Source: an uncultured Neisseriaceae bacterium
GTDB lineage: Bacteria; Pseudomonadota; Gammaproteobacteria; Burkholderiales; Neisseriaceae
Direction of reading: 5' to 3'
Length of the DNA stretch: 45,807 bases
Assembly: GCA_945267035.1 (NCBI GenBank)
Contig: CALYOS010000018.1
Location: 1 to 45,807, forward strand
The position numbers and the translations under genes were made by a program. Under the pieces are notes generated by a model. That model did not search any database. It was given only the letters and a program-made list of their open reading frames with translations, and had not been told where the DNA came from. How positions within the stretch are numbered: position 1 is the first letter of the stretch; every line of letters begins with the position of its first letter. Positions 27,345-36,419 of this stretch are shown here, piece by piece.

Positions 27345-28253
27345 ATGTCAAAAAAAAATTATTTAAAGAGTAAATATATTATTTTTTTACTATTTGTCAT
27401 CGTGTGTTTAACCTGGGGAACCACATGGATTGGGATCAAAATTGCGGTTGAAACGGTCAATCCCCTGTTAGCTGCTGGTTTACGGTTTATTATCGCGTTT
27501 CCTTTCTTATTACTAATCACCTTTATCTCCAAATCCCCGATTTTTTTTCCGCGGAAATCGTGGCCTTTCTTTATTCTCTTAACCTTATTTTATTTCACCA
27601 TTCCATATTATCTGCTCAGTTTCGGCGAACAGTACGTATCTTCAGGGCTAACGTCTCTTTTGTTTAGTTCAATGCCTATATTTTCGATCATCTTTTCTAA
27701 GATATTTCTCAAAGACAAAATATATTTAAATCAAGTCATCGGCATCACATTGGGTTTTCTTTGTCTGATTTATATACTGATCTCAGAAGGATTGGTGATC
27801 TCATATACCGACTTTTTGGGTGTGGCATCCATCCTATTGGCTGCTATCATGCATGGGTTTTTGTATGTCTATTCCAAAAAAGCTGGAGATGGCATCAATG
27901 TATTTACTTTCAATACTCTGCCGATAGGCGTGGCGGGGGTCTTGCTGTGTTTGCTCAGTTTTGTCTTTGAGAAAAACCAGTTGCACGCGATATCTTTAAA
28001 TAGCTGGTTGGCATTAATATATCTTGGCGTGGTGGCGTCAGTAGGCGGCTTTATTGCCTATTTCTATTTACTCAAACGGATGAGTCCAGTCATATTGTCA
28101 TTTATTTTTATCATTTTCCCGGTGGTTGCCATATTTATTTCAGCCATTTATGAAAATAAACCCATATCAACCCATTTTATTATTTCTACCTTCATCATGT
28201 TATGTGGTTTCGCTATCACTAAGTTACCCACCAACTTGCGGAAAAATCATTAA
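27345..28253 (+). CDS. EamA-family (DMT superfamily) transporter
   Basis: A 302-residue inner-membrane protein with about ten hydrophobic segments made of two EamA repeats. The first repeat has CLTWGTTWIGIKIAV and LLAAGLRFIIAFPFLL, the usual EamA motif around a Trp-Gly and an Arg in helix 3; the second ends with LKRMSPVILSFIFIIFPVVAI. Relatives export amino acids, purines or other metabolites; the substrate here is unknown. The N-terminus is Lys-rich and cytoplasmic. The gene is AT-rich. It converges on the FAD-linked oxidase gene across a shared hairpin. Confidence 0.87.
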   Translation: MSKKNYLKSKYIIFLLFVIVCLTWGTTWIGIKIAVETVNPLLAAGLRFIIAFPFLLLITFISKSPIFFPRKSWPFFILLTLFYFTIPYYLLSFGEQYVSSGLTSLLFSSMPIFSIIFSKIFLKDKIYLNQVIGITLGFLCLIYILISEGLVISYTDFLGVASILLAAIMHGFLYVYSKKAGDGINVFTFNTLPIGVAGVLLCLLSFVFEKNQLHAISLNSWLALIYLGVVASVGGFIAYFYLLKRMSPVILSFIFIIFPVVAIFISAIYENKPISTHFIISTFIMLCGFAITKLPTNLRKNH

Positions 28254-28255
28254 TC

Positions 28256-28307
28256 CGACAAAAAATCACCTGATTCATTCGACACGATGTGGTCAGAATC
28301 AGGTGAT
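28256..28307 (-). terminator. Terminator for the FAD-linked oxidase gene
   Basis: A perfect 12-base stem (ATCACCTGATTC at 28265-28276 with GAATCAGGTGAT at 28296-28307). On the minus strand it is followed by six T, so it terminates the leftward oxidase transcript; on the plus strand it has no T-run but lies directly after the EamA stop. Confidence 0.65.
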
Positions 28308-28392
28308 AAATGGTGATCACCTTCCGTACGGCATTTTTGCATTAATACTGCCGACAGACAGGAAAGTGGCTAAAATCTTACTTACCAAGATG

Positions 28393-29805
28393 CTAATGCT
28401 CAGGCATGTGGCTCTTTGGTGTAGGACGATAGCGCTCTAATAACAAATTTCTGAATTTATTGGTCGGATCCAGTTTCGATTTGAGTTGAAAAAATTCTTC
28501 AGCTCGCGGATAAGCCTGTTTAAACTGTTCTTCAGTGGCGTGTAATTGATAGGGTAAGAAATAACTACCGTTATTCGCCAGTGCTGCATCAATTAACTCA
28601 CGTGTCCAGATTCCCACCTGTTGTTGACTTTGTTGATCTTTATTTTGCTGATAATAAATTACAAAAGCATATACTTCAGTCTTTGCCCACGCCAGCAAAG
28701 ATCCACTGTCAGCATTGGCATGGCGAATAGAAATATTGATTACATTAACATGGTGTTTTTTCAATATATCGACCATTTGTGGATAGAATGCATCAAATTG
28801 ATCAATCGGGATAAAATATTCTTGTAATGCATAGGATTTCTTTTTGTTTTGGATTGGTTCCAGCTCAGCTACCCGATGACTGGCTTCATAATTACGCCAC
28901 ATAACCGGTTGATGATGAAATTCAACATTGTCATGAAGCTGACGCAACTTTTTACCCGAATCTGAAGAAGAAACTATTTTTAGCTGTTGTTTTTTGATTG
29001 GATATTTTTTATGCAGTGGTCTTAACCGATCTTCAATGGTTAATGGTTCCTGTGTTTCAACAAAGGTAACGGCACGCACTTGCTCAAATTCAGGCGGATA
29101 AATAATGCCATTATGAAAAATAGCAGCTTTATCAGAGCGAATATGCTCAACAAAATAACGGTGATATTCAGCTATTGGCATAAGTTGGTTAACACGTTTA
29201 ACCTTAACATTATCGCTTAAGCGTAAAGTCACTTCGGTGATAACGCCGATACCACCATAGCCCCCAATAGCTGCGTAAAAAATTTCCTGATTTTCATGCG
29301 GGCTGGCCAACACGATAGAGCCATCAGCCAGCACCAATTTAATTTTTTCAACCGATAGAATAATGGGACCTTCACCAATATAGCGACCATGCACATTGAC
29401 CCCTAACGATCCGCCAATACTGAAATTGGCAAAGCTTTGCATTATTTTGACGGCTAATCCATAAGGATCAATCAGTTGTTGTACCTGTTGCCAACTGGCT
29501 CCAGCCTCAATCGTTAACAGATGATGTTCAGGGTCGAACGCAATAACGTGGTTTAATTTACTGGTATCGATCTGCACCGCGTCGGTAAACGCTGTCTGTC
29601 CGCCCATGCTGTATTTGCCCCCGGCGATACTGATTGGCCCAGACGTGTTTTTGACCAATTCCGCTACTTGCTCGGTCGATTCCGGTTGAACCACCTTTTT
29701 AACCTGAACAGGAGTCATGCCAGTTACATCATTTACCTCGACTGCATAGGCCGAAAGAGTCAGCAATAATCCACAACAGTAACAAATATATTTTAATATG
29801 TTCAT
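28393..29805 (-). CDS. Exported FAD-linked oxidase (PCMH/VAO fold)
   Basis: A 470-residue flavoprotein with an apparent Sec signal peptide (MNILKYICYCCGLLLTLSAYAVE, cleaved after about residue 21; no twin Arg). The FAD-binding PCMH domain shows ISIAGGKYSMGGQT (about 58-71), GASWQQVQQL, SIGGSLGVNVHGRY (about 129-142) and GGYGGIGVITEVTLRL. The position that often holds a flavin-linking His has Lys-Tyr (GGKYS), so the cofactor is probably not bound there covalently. The C-terminal half, ending FRNLLLERY, resembles the aldonolactone oxidase (ALO) group. It probably oxidises a sugar, lactone or related alcohol outside the cytoplasm; substrate unknown. No partner gene is adjacent. Confidence 0.8.
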   Translation of the reverse strand: MNILKYICYCCGLLLTLSAYAVEVNDVTGMTPVQVKKVVQPESTEQVAELVKNTSGPISIAGGKYSMGGQTAFTDAVQIDTSKLNHVIAFDPEHHLLTIEAGASWQQVQQLIDPYGLAVKIMQSFANFSIGGSLGVNVHGRYIGEGPIILSVEKIKLVLADGSIVLASPHENQEIFYAAIGGYGGIGVITEVTLRLSDNVKVKRVNQLMPIAEYHRYFVEHIRSDKAAIFHNGIIYPPEFEQVRAVTFVETQEPLTIEDRLRPLHKKYPIKKQQLKIVSSSDSGKKLRQLHDNVEFHHQPVMWRNYEASHRVAELEPIQNKKKSYALQEYFIPIDQFDAFYPQMVDILKKHHVNVINISIRHANADSGSLLAWAKTEVYAFVIYYQQNKDQQSQQQVGIWTRELIDAALANNGSYFLPYQLHATEEQFKQAYPRAEEFFQLKSKLDPTNKFRNLLLERYRPTPKSHMPEH

Positions 29806-30422
29806 TATTTCACCAGTCGTTTAGTTGTTAGTATCGTCGTTTGGGCTTAACAAAACCTATTGGCTAAAAGTAATATGGAAGTTTAATCTTCATTCTGAAG
29901 TCATCATTCTTATTCAGCAGAGGCCTTTTTGCGTTTGAGTGAACTCCTTAAATATGCTCTGTCGCCTACCGATACACAGCTTGATTACATCAAATATCAA
30001 CTGAAAATGCAATGCGAATATTTGATTGCCTTCTAAGCTTAATTGGTGTCAAAACTAGTTGACAGGTCTATGAACAGCTTGTAGTTTTTCTAATCATTAA
30101 GCGTTTTGCTTGATTCGGCGTCTTTTCCAGCTGCACTTTAAATTATTCTCCATCGCAGACATTGATGCGCTTTTTGCTCGCAATAGCAGAGGTTAATTTA
30201 AAGCAATGCATGATGCACAGTCTATCCGCACATTCAAATGCTTTATCACTGACATGCTGCCAAAATCTTGGTGCCTGTAGAAAACAGGCTGATACACTGT
30301 ATGAACCTATCTCTATTATTGAGTTAGATTTACCGCCTTGCAGTGCAGCGGTAAATGGATAACATTGCTGAAACGCTGGACAAGAATAATAGCATCATTT
30401 CTCCCAACAATAGGAAAGCCAT
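29806..30422. other. Spacer of about 620 bases
   Basis: Lies between divergent genes (the oxidase and the nitroreductase). It should contain both promoters, but no clear boxes stand out. A 66-codon frame at 30162 has no recognisable product. Confidence 0.4.
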
Positions 30423-31067
30423 ATGAACATAGTTGATATTTCAAAACAGCGTTACACCACTAAACATTACGATAAAAATAAACGTATTCCTGCTGAGCAA
30501 TTAGCTCAATTGTTGGAAGTGATCAGAAACAGTCCAACTTCAGTGAACTCACAACCCGGTCATTTTTTTGTGATAGATAATGATCAGGCTCGCGCTAAAA
30601 TCATGCCGGCCATTATGGAACCCAATCAGCAACGTATTGCTGATGCCTCACACACACTCATATTCTGTGTAAAAAGCCCGTTAAGCGAACAGCACTTACA
30701 AAATCTGCTGGCTCAGGAAGACAAAGATGGTCGCTTTACCTCTGCAGAAGACAAACAGATGATGGATCAGGGACGGCGTATGTTTGTTGAATACAACAGC
30801 AACACACCGCAGTGTCAGCTTGAGTGGGAAGCAAAACAGCTTTATATCGCCTTGGGGCAATTGTTATTTGCAGCAACAGCCATCGGAGTAGATTCAACCG
30901 CGATGGAAGGTTTTGATAAAGCCAAAATGGATGAAGTTCTTGATTTAAACCAGCAGGGCTTACGCAGTGTCTTGGTGGTTACCCTAGGATATCGCAGCGC
31001 AGATGACAGCAATGCCAGTCGCCCAAAATCCCGGTTGCCAAAAGAGCAAATATTTACTCAATTATAA
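30423..31067 (+). CDS. Nitroreductase-family NAD(P)H oxidoreductase (NfsB-like)
   Basis: A 214-residue FMN-dependent protein. The N-terminal RYTTKHYDKNKRIP and SPTSVNSQPGHFFVI segments match the NfsB/FRase I group (FMN phosphate contacts by Arg and Ser/Asn residues), ALGQLLFAATAIGVDSTAMEGFD holds the usual second FMN-contact region, and the C-terminus has LGYRSADD followed by Arg and Lys residues. Members reduce quinones, nitroaromatics, flavins or dihydropteridines as homodimers in the cytoplasm. AGGAAAG precedes the ATG at 30423. Family firm, physiological substrate not determined. Confidence 0.88.
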   Translation: MNIVDISKQRYTTKHYDKNKRIPAEQLAQLLEVIRNSPTSVNSQPGHFFVIDNDQARAKIMPAIMEPNQQRIADASHTLIFCVKSPLSEQHLQNLLAQEDKDGRFTSAEDKQMMDQGRRMFVEYNSNTPQCQLEWEAKQLYIALGQLLFAATAIGVDSTAMEGFDKAKMDEVLDLNQQGLRSVLVVTLGYRSADDSNASRPKSRLPKEQIFTQL

Positions 31068-31485
31068 TACCGATAAATAATTAAGCCATCATTGAATTGC
31101 TGGTTTGCGCACAAATCACTGGGTGCCTAAAACAACCTCGGTGCCTGGTGATAAGCTTATTCCAAAAGCTCATTTCTTAACTGTCCACCGTTCTATAGCA
31201 TCAAAAACGATCCAACTTGCTGAAAAAAAATTATAAAACTCGCTAAGTTCCATATTAGATAATTTTCCATGTATCGATGTCAAAGCCAATAGCCAAAACA
31301 GCTTTGTGCTTTGCTAACATGATAATCACATCATTATGTTCATTTCAGACTCTTCAATCCATTTTCTTGCTTTGTTTGCAGCAAGAATATTTTATTAGTA
31401 GGCAATGATTTGACGTGAAAATAGCTAACTATTGTATAGCGGATAGCATCAATATGAGCCAAGTAACCCAACTAAAATGCTCCAA
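31068..31485. other. Spacer of about 420 bases
   Basis: No supportable gene or clear terminator between the convergent nitroreductase and cyclo-ligase-family genes. Confidence 0.45.
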
Positions 31486-32097
31486 TTATGATGAGTGAAA
31501 ATGCTGATAGCCTTGTTCACTGACAAATACTGGGATAGTAATATCGTGTTGCTCAGTCGCAATGTGTTCAACCTGTTGGCAACTAAAACCGACACCAATT
31601 AATCGCGGCTTAAGCTGGTGATGTGTGCCTAGGGTAGCATCATAGTAACCGCCTCCTTGTCCCAGCCTGTGCCCTTGAGAATCAATACCCAGTAGCGGCA
31701 TTAACAAAGTATTCAATCGATGCACTCGAATTTTGTCACCCTTGAACTGCGGGATTCTCCCCTGCCGCCCGTACAAATTCTGTAGTCGCAGATCGCGCTT
31801 AGTCACACGTTGACCGACTAGACGTGGACATGGGGTAAACCATAACTGACGAGAGTGTGCTTCAATATAGGGTAAATAAACGGTTGCTCCACGCTGTTGA
31901 GCAGTCACAATCCACGATAAAAGTGACAGTTCACTACCCATAGCCCAATACACACCAATACGCTTCTGACGGCGGATATAACGATACAATAGACGATTCA
32001 CTCGCTTAGTTGCCGCTTGTCGGCTATCTCGGCTCAGTGACTTACGTCTTTGCCGCAACTTGAGTCTTAATTGTTGTTTTTCTACGTGGGGAGTCAT
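31486..32097 (-). CDS. 5-formyltetrahydrofolate cyclo-ligase family protein
   Basis: A 203-residue protein of the MTHFS/YgfA family, which converts 5-formyl-THF to 5,10-methenyl-THF with ATP. The family signature GHRLGQGGGYYD is at 142-153, and the N-terminal KQQLRLKLRQRRKSLS helix with the ATP-contacting Arg/Lys residues is present. IGVYWAMGSELSLLSWI matches the usual second element. The protein is unusually rich in Arg, Gln and His. It is transcribed divergently from rpsB with about 220 bases between the start codons. Cytoplasmic. The family call is strong, and true cyclo-ligase activity is probable. Confidence 0.87.
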   Translation of the reverse strand: MTPHVEKQQLRLKLRQRRKSLSRDSRQAATKRVNRLLYRYIRRQKRIGVYWAMGSELSLLSWIVTAQQRGATVYLPYIEAHSRQLWFTPCPRLVGQRVTKRDLRLQNLYGRQGRIPQFKGDKIRVHRLNTLLMPLLGIDSQGHRLGQGGGYYDATLGTHHQLKPRLIGVGFSCQQVEHIATEQHDITIPVFVSEQGYQHFHSS

Positions 32098-32132
32098 CGA
32101 AATCGCTTTATCATTTAAAGTGCAATGAGGAA

Positions 32133-32138
32133 TATAAT
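32133..32138 (+). promoter_or_regulatory. Possible rpsB promoter (-10 box)
   Basis: A perfect TATAAT, about 20 bases ahead of the terminator-like hairpin in the rpsB leader. No good -35 box is found at 16-18 bases, so the call is tentative. Confidence 0.35.
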
Positions 32139-32158
32139 TTTATCTGTTTTAAGCATAA

Positions 32159-32195
32159 TACCGTTTCTACTGACTTGTAGAAACCGGTTTTTTTC
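32159..32195 (+). terminator. Terminator-like hairpin in the rpsB leader
   Basis: ACCGTTTCTAC pairs with GTAGAAACCGGT (one bulge) around TGACTT and is followed by a run of seven T on the plus strand. No plus-strand gene lies upstream within 1 kb, so it either attenuates rpsB transcription or shields it from read-through from the nitroreductase gene. Confidence 0.65.
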
Positions 32196-32253
32196 TGTAT
32201 GATTTCACCGTTTTGCCTCGGTAAAATTTTTTGAAACGCTCGCATCGTACGCG

Positions 32254-32313
32254 AAAGGGTGCTCTGAAAAGAGTTCTATGTGTGGCGATGTCAGGCTTTA
32301 ACCCTTTAAGGAT
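32254..32313 (+). promoter_or_regulatory. Structured rpsB leader RNA
   Basis: AAAGGGT (32254-32260) can pair with ACCCTTT (32301-32307), which abuts the Shine-Dalgarno AAGGAT (32308-32313). Inside this lies a CTCT-GAAA-AGAG hairpin (32262-32273). A structured leader in which S2 represses its own translation is known for rpsB in proteobacteria; this element could serve the same purpose, but the match to that RNA family is not verified. Confidence 0.45.
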
Positions 32314-32320
32314 AAGAATT

Positions 32321-33073
32321 ATGTCACAAATTACTATGCGCCAGATGTTGGAAGCAGGCGTTCACTTTGGTCACCAGACCCGCTACTGGAATCCGAAAAT
32401 GGCTGAATACATTTTCGGTGCTCGCAACAAAATCCACATCATCAATTTGGAAAAAACTTTGCCAATGTTTGTGGAAGCTCAGGATGTAGTTCGTCGTCTG
32501 GCTGCTAATAAAGGTACAGTGCTGTTTGTTGGTACCAAACGTCAAGCGCGCGACATCATCAAAGAAGAAGCGATCCGTGCAGGTGCGCCTTATGTAGACC
32601 ATCGTTGGTTGGGCGGTATGCTAACCAACTACAAAACCGTTAAACAGTCTATCAAACGTCTGGAAGAAAAAACTGCTGCATTGGAAAATGCTACTGAAGC
32701 AGGTTACGGTAAAAAAGAAATTCTGGAAATGCAGCGTGAAGTAGCCAAACTGGAACGCTCTTTAGGCGGTATTAAAGACATGAAAGGTCTGCCAGATGCC
32801 ATTTTCGTTATCGATACTGGGTACCAAAAAGGTACTTTGGTTGAAGCGGCTAAACTGGGTATTCCAGTAATCGCTGTTGTTGATACCAATAACAGTCCTG
32901 ATGACGTGAAATATGTGATTCCTGGTAACGATGACTCTGCCAAAGCAATCCGTCTGTATTGCCGTGGCATCGCTGACGCTATTTTGGAAGGTAAATCTCA
33001 GTCATTGCAGGAAGTGGTTCAGGCTGCTCAAGCTGCTGAAGAAAAACAGGCTGCCGCTGCTGCTGCTGAATAA
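32321..33073 (+). CDS. rpsB: 30S ribosomal protein S2
   Basis: A small-subunit protein added late in assembly and needed with S1. From the ATG at 32321 it is 250 residues and starts [21 protein letters not shown], the standard S2 beginning (in part). [22 protein letters not shown] and the [13 protein letters not shown] segment are all present. The frame is open for 30 codons upstream, but those residues are not S2-like and AAGGAT sits correctly for 32321. The C-terminus is Ala-rich. It heads the translation/envelope block; a hairpin follows before tsf. Confidence 0.97.
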   Translation: MSQITMRQMLEAGVHFGHQTRYWNPKMAEYIFGARNKIHIINLEKTLPMFVEAQDVVRRLAANKGTVLFVGTKRQARDIIKEEAIRAGAPYVDHRWLGGMLTNYKTVKQSIKRLEEKTAALENATEAGYGKKEILEMQREVAKLERSLGGIKDMKGLPDAIFVIDTGYQKGTLVEAAKLGIPVIAVVDTNNSPDDVKYVIPGNDDSAKAIRLYCRGIADAILEGKSQSLQEVVQAAQAAEEKQAAAAAAE

Positions 33074-33100
33074 TCTGATATTTACAGTTTTTGTAAAAGA

Positions 33101-33126
33101 AGGGGACATCAGTGCCCCCTTTTTTT
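33101..33126 (+). terminator. Hairpin between rpsB and tsf
   Basis: GGGGAC and GTGCCCC form a short strong stem (one bulge) followed by seven T. Partial termination here would lower tsf relative to rpsB. Confidence 0.7.
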
Positions 33127-33185
33127 AAATAATTTTCCGGTCGGAGGGTGTCCGACTGAATGAAATCAAGTTTAAGGAGTAAAAC

Positions 33186-34058
33186 ATGGCTGCAATTACT
33201 GCAAAAATGGTAGGTGATTTGCGCGCTGCTACCGGTCTGGGCATGATGGAGTGCAAAAAAGCATTGGTAGAAGCTGACGGTGACATGGAAAAAGCTGAAG
33301 AAATCCTGCGCATCAAATCTGGTGCTAAAGCCGGTAAACTGGCTGGTCGTACTGCAGCGGAAGGCGTTGTGGCTGAATATGTTGATGGTCAGGTTGGTGC
33401 TTTGGCTGAAATCAACTGTGAAACCGACTTCGTGGCTAAAGATGCCAGCTTTATGGCATTTGCTCAGTCAGTAGCAAAAGCCGTTGCTGTACATAATCCA
33501 GCATCATTGGAAGCATTAGCAGAAGTGAAAACTGATGACGGCGTGACTGTGGAAGAAGCCCGCAAAGCCGTGATTGCTAAACTGGGTGAAAACATCACTG
33601 TTCGCCGCTTCGAACGTATCGAAACCGCAGGTGGTCTGGTTACCTATATGCATGGCAACAAAATCGGCGTTATGGTAGAACATACCGGTGGTGATGCACA
33701 GGCTATCCGTCAGGTAGCGATGCACATTGCTGCGTCTAAACCAAAATGTGTATCAGCCGCTGAAGTGGATCCAGAATTGGTTGCTAAAGAGCGTCATATT
33801 TATGAAGAACAAGCTGCTGCTTCTGGTAAACCAGCCAACATCATTGAAAAAATGGTTGATGGTCGAGTGCAAAAATTCCTGGCAGAAGTAACTTTGCTTG
33901 GTCAGCAATTTGTGATCAATCCTGATCTGACTGTGGAAAAATTCTTAAAAGAACAAAACGCTGTCGTGAATCGTTTTGTGGCATTCCATGTTGGTGAAGG
34001 CATTGAGAAAAAAGAAGTGGATTACGCAGCAGAAGTAGCCGCCGCTTCCAAAGTTTAA
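33186..34058 (+). CDS. tsf: Elongation factor Ts
   Basis: The nucleotide-exchange factor for EF-Tu. The 290-residue protein has the N-terminal UBA-like domain ([21 protein letters not shown], in part), the ETDFVAKD motif near residue 80 whose Asp-Phe inserts into EF-Tu, and the two-part core domain followed by the C-terminal [11 protein letters not shown] region. AAGGAG precedes the ATG at 33186. It follows rpsB by 112 bases and is followed by a terminator hairpin, as in many bacteria where rpsB-tsf form a unit. Confidence 0.97.
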   Translation: MAAITAKMVGDLRAATGLGMMECKKALVEADGDMEKAEEILRIKSGAKAGKLAGRTAAEGVVAEYVDGQVGALAEINCETDFVAKDASFMAFAQSVAKAVAVHNPASLEALAEVKTDDGVTVEEARKAVIAKLGENITVRRFERIETAGGLVTYMHGNKIGVMVEHTGGDAQAIRQVAMHIAASKPKCVSAAEVDPELVAKERHIYEEQAAASGKPANIIEKMVDGRVQKFLAEVTLLGQQFVINPDLTVEKFLKEQNAVVNRFVAFHVGEGIEKKEVDYAAEVAAASKV

Positions 34059-34075
34059 GGGAGCTAAAGCCATGG

Positions 34076-34116
34076 GCACTCTTGATTCAGATTCCTGAAT
34101 CAGGGTGCTTTTTTTT
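34076..34116 (+). terminator. Terminator after tsf
   Basis: GCACTCTTGATTCAG pairs with CTGAATCAGGGTGC (one bulge) around ATTC, followed by a run of eight T. Confidence 0.8.
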
Positions 34117-34228
34117 CAGCCATTTGTTTTCAGCAAACAGAGAACTGAAATAAAAGTTCCCTAAAGTACGATTTAAAATTAAAGTGATAGCTAAAGGCTA
34201 TCCAGTGCAAACGACAGAAAGAGCGATT

Positions 34229-34948
34229 ATGACTAAACCAGCAAAATACAAGCGAGTTTTATTGAAATTGTCCGGTGAGGCATTAATGGGGCCTGATGCT
34301 TTTGGTATCAATCGCGACACCATCATGCAAATAACCGCTCAGGTCAAAGAAGTGGTAGAGATGGGTGTAGAAGTGGCCATTGTTATTGGTGGTGGAAATA
34401 TTTTCCGTGGTATGGCACAGTCAGCCAAGGGTATGGAACGAGCCACTGCTGATTACATGGGCATGATGGCCACCGTGATGAATGCACTGGCATTAAAAGA
34501 AGCATTTGAAAGTCAGAATGTTAAAGCACGCGTTCAGTCGGCACTCAGTATGCAGCAAGTGGCTGAAACCTATGCCCGACCAAAAGCGATTCAGTATCTG
34601 GAGGAGGGCAAAGTAGTCATCTTTGCCGCAGGTACCGGTAACCCATTTTTTACTACCGATACTGCAGCCAGCCTGCGTGGTGTAGAAATGAACTGTGATA
34701 TTATGTTGAAAGCAACTAATGTCGATGGCGTTTATGCCGCAGATCCGAAAACCAATCCTGATGCTAAACGCTATCAGGAAATTACCTTTGATCAGGCGAT
34801 CAATCAGAATCTTAAAGTAATGGATGCCACCGCATTTGCTCTGTGTCGTGAACAAAAACTGAATATTGTGGTGTTCGGTATATTCAAGCCGGGGGCATTA
34901 AAGCAAGTTATTATGGGCGAAGATGTCGGTACATTGGTACACGTTTAA
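34229..34948 (+). CDS. pyrH: UMP kinase
   Basis: Phosphorylates UMP to UDP in pyrimidine supply. The 239-residue amino-acid-kinase-fold protein shows KLSGEAL (residue 13 on), [30 protein letters not shown], and [14 protein letters not shown], all invariant parts of bacterial PyrH. The ATG at 34229 gives the expected [17 protein letters not shown] start; the earlier in-frame start at 34184 is not supported. It lies between the tsf terminator and a structured spacer before frr, so it probably has its own promoter, although I see no clear one. Confidence 0.96.
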   Translation: MTKPAKYKRVLLKLSGEALMGPDAFGINRDTIMQITAQVKEVVEMGVEVAIVIGGGNIFRGMAQSAKGMERATADYMGMMATVMNALALKEAFESQNVKARVQSALSMQQVAETYARPKAIQYLEEGKVVIFAAGTGNPFFTTDTAASLRGVEMNCDIMLKATNVDGVYAADPKTNPDAKRYQEITFDQAINQNLKVMDATAFALCREQKLNIVVFGIFKPGALKQVIMGEDVGTLVHV

Positions 34949-34977
34949 TCTAGTCCATACAATCCTAAACAACTTGT

Positions 34978-35042
34978 GGCAACGAGTATACTGGGTTAGT
35001 ATGCGCGTTTGCCGCTAGCCGGTAGCAGAAAATTCTGCCCGG
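34978..35042 (+). other. Two stem-loops in the pyrH-frr spacer
   Basis: A long imperfect stem (34978-35013, GGCAAC pairing with GTTTGCC at its base) is followed by CCGGTAGCAGAA/AATTCTGCCCGG (35019-35042). Neither has a T-tract. They may mark an mRNA processing point or stabilise the frr transcript. Confidence 0.45.
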
Positions 35043-35079
35043 AATGACATTAACGCAGCCGAATCAGACAGGAATTTTC

Positions 35080-35637
35080 ATGATTAACGAAATTCAACGC
35101 ACTGCTGAAACCAAAATGCAGAAATCCATCGAAGTATTGCGCGAAAACCTTTCAAAAGTTCGTACCGGACGCGCACATACTGGTCTATTGGATCAGGTAG
35201 AAGTAGAATATTATGGTAGTATGGTTTCAATCAGTCAGGTGGCCAGTGTTACCTTGATTGATGCACGCACTATCGGTGTTAAACCGTACGAAAGTAAAAT
35301 GGCTGCAGCGATTGAAAAAGCCATTCGCAATTCAAGTCTAGGTCTTAACCCTGCGGCAATGGGCGATCTGATTCGTGTACCCATGCCGATGTTGACCGAA
35401 GAGCGTCGTAAAGACCTAATTAAAGTTGTCCGCGCAGAAGTAGAAGATGGTCGGGTAGTGGTGCGCAATGTCCGTCGTGATGCCAATAATGATCTAAAGC
35501 GCCTGCTGAAAGATAAAGAAATCAGTGAAGACGAAGCGCGTCGTGGTGAAGAAGGCATCCAAAAAATTACCGATAAATATATTGCAGACATCGATAAAAT
35601 GTTGGCCACCAAAGAAGCCGATTTAATGGCCATCTAG
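35080..35637 (+). CDS. frr: Ribosome recycling factor
   Basis: Splits post-termination ribosomes together with EF-G. From the ATG at 35080 the protein is 185 residues, the standard length, and starts [56 protein letters not shown] and [14 protein letters not shown] are all characteristic. CAGGAA lies 6 bases upstream; the frame's earlier start at 35044 adds 12 atypical residues. It is followed 27 bases later by uppS. Confidence 0.96.
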   Translation: MINEIQRTAETKMQKSIEVLRENLSKVRTGRAHTGLLDQVEVEYYGSMVSISQVASVTLIDARTIGVKPYESKMAAAIEKAIRNSSLGLNPAAMGDLIRVPMPMLTEERRKDLIKVVRAEVEDGRVVVRNVRRDANNDLKRLLKDKEISEDEARRGEEGIQKITDKYIADIDKMLATKEADLMAI

Positions 35638-35664
35638 ACCTTACATGGCAAAAAAGGAAGTACA

Positions 35665-36414
35665 TTGACTATCAGTAGTACTCAAAATGTTCCTGCACAT
35701 ACCGATATACCACAGCACATTGCGGTGATTATGGACGGTAATGGTCGCTGGGCAAAAAAACGCCTAATGCCTCGCATAATGGGGCACAAAAAAGGGCTGG
35801 AAATGCTGGAAGAAATGACCGCCAATTGTTCGCGTATGGGGGTTCGTTATCTCACCGTATTTGCTTTTTCCACCGAAAACTGGCGTCGACCGCTGGACGA
35901 AGTGAATTTTTTAATGGGGTTATTTTTGCAATCATTGCAAAAACGAGTGCAGAAACTGCATAAAAACAATCTTCGTTTACGGGTCATTGGCGATCGCAGC
36001 CGTTTTGCGGCTGAAATTGTTGCTGGTATAGAAGCTGCGGAAACACTGACAGCCAATAATACCGGCTTAACCCTGACTATCGCTGCTGATTATGGCGGTC
36101 GCTGGGATATTCTTCAGGCAGTCAACCAGGCCATTGAAGCAGGCGAAAAACAAATTACCGAAGCATCGATTTTGCCTTATTTATCTTTGGGTGATGCTCC
36201 GGAACCAGACCTGTTTATCCGTACTGGTGGCGAAACCCGTATCAGTAACTTTCTACTCTGGCAGTTGGCTTATACCGAATTGTATTTTACCCAAGTGCTT
36301 TGGCCAGACTTTGATAAGACCGAACTAACCCGCGCTATTGAATCATATCAACAACGCGAACGTCGCTTTGGTCGTACTTCCGAGCAATTACCCATAGCTG
36401 AACAGCGCCCATAA
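35665..36414 (+). CDS. uppS: Undecaprenyl diphosphate synthase (isoprenyl transferase)
   Basis: Adds isopentenyl units in cis to farnesyl diphosphate, giving the C55 carrier lipid for peptidoglycan and O-chain synthesis. The 249 residues show IMDGNGRWAKKR (catalytic Asp), FAFSTENWRRP and RTGGETRISNFLLWQLAYTE, the family signature (in part). The start is a TTG at 35665: AAGGAAG lies five bases before it and the next ATG would fall inside the catalytic motif. Use of TTG may keep expression modest. Cytoplasmic or membrane-associated homodimer. cdsA begins five bases after its stop. Confidence 0.95.
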   Translation: MTISSTQNVPAHTDIPQHIAVIMDGNGRWAKKRLMPRIMGHKKGLEMLEEMTANCSRMGVRYLTVFAFSTENWRRPLDEVNFLMGLFLQSLQKRVQKLHKNNLRLRVIGDRSRFAAEIVAGIEAAETLTANNTGLTLTIAADYGGRWDILQAVNQAIEAGEKQITEASILPYLSLGDAPEPDLFIRTGGETRISNFLLWQLAYTELYFTQVLWPDFDKTELTRAIESYQQRERRFGRTSEQLPIAEQRP

Positions 36415-36419
36415 CACTT

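Noticed and set aside
30162-30362. A 66-codon frame upstream of the nitroreductase gene
   Set aside because: No ribosome site, no known family, and it lies in a divergent promoter region.
32098-32230. 6S RNA upstream of the cyclo-ligase-family gene, as in many proteobacteria
   Set aside because: The space is only about 220 bases and is occupied by the rpsB leader; no 6S-like long rod structure is visible.
32231-32320. N-terminal extension of rpsB by 30 codons
   Set aside because: The extra residues are not found in S2 proteins, and the Shine-Dalgarno and leader structure point to the ATG at 32321.
34184-34228. N-terminal extension of pyrH
   Set aside because: Known UMP kinases begin a few residues before [12 protein letters not shown], matching the ATG at 34229.
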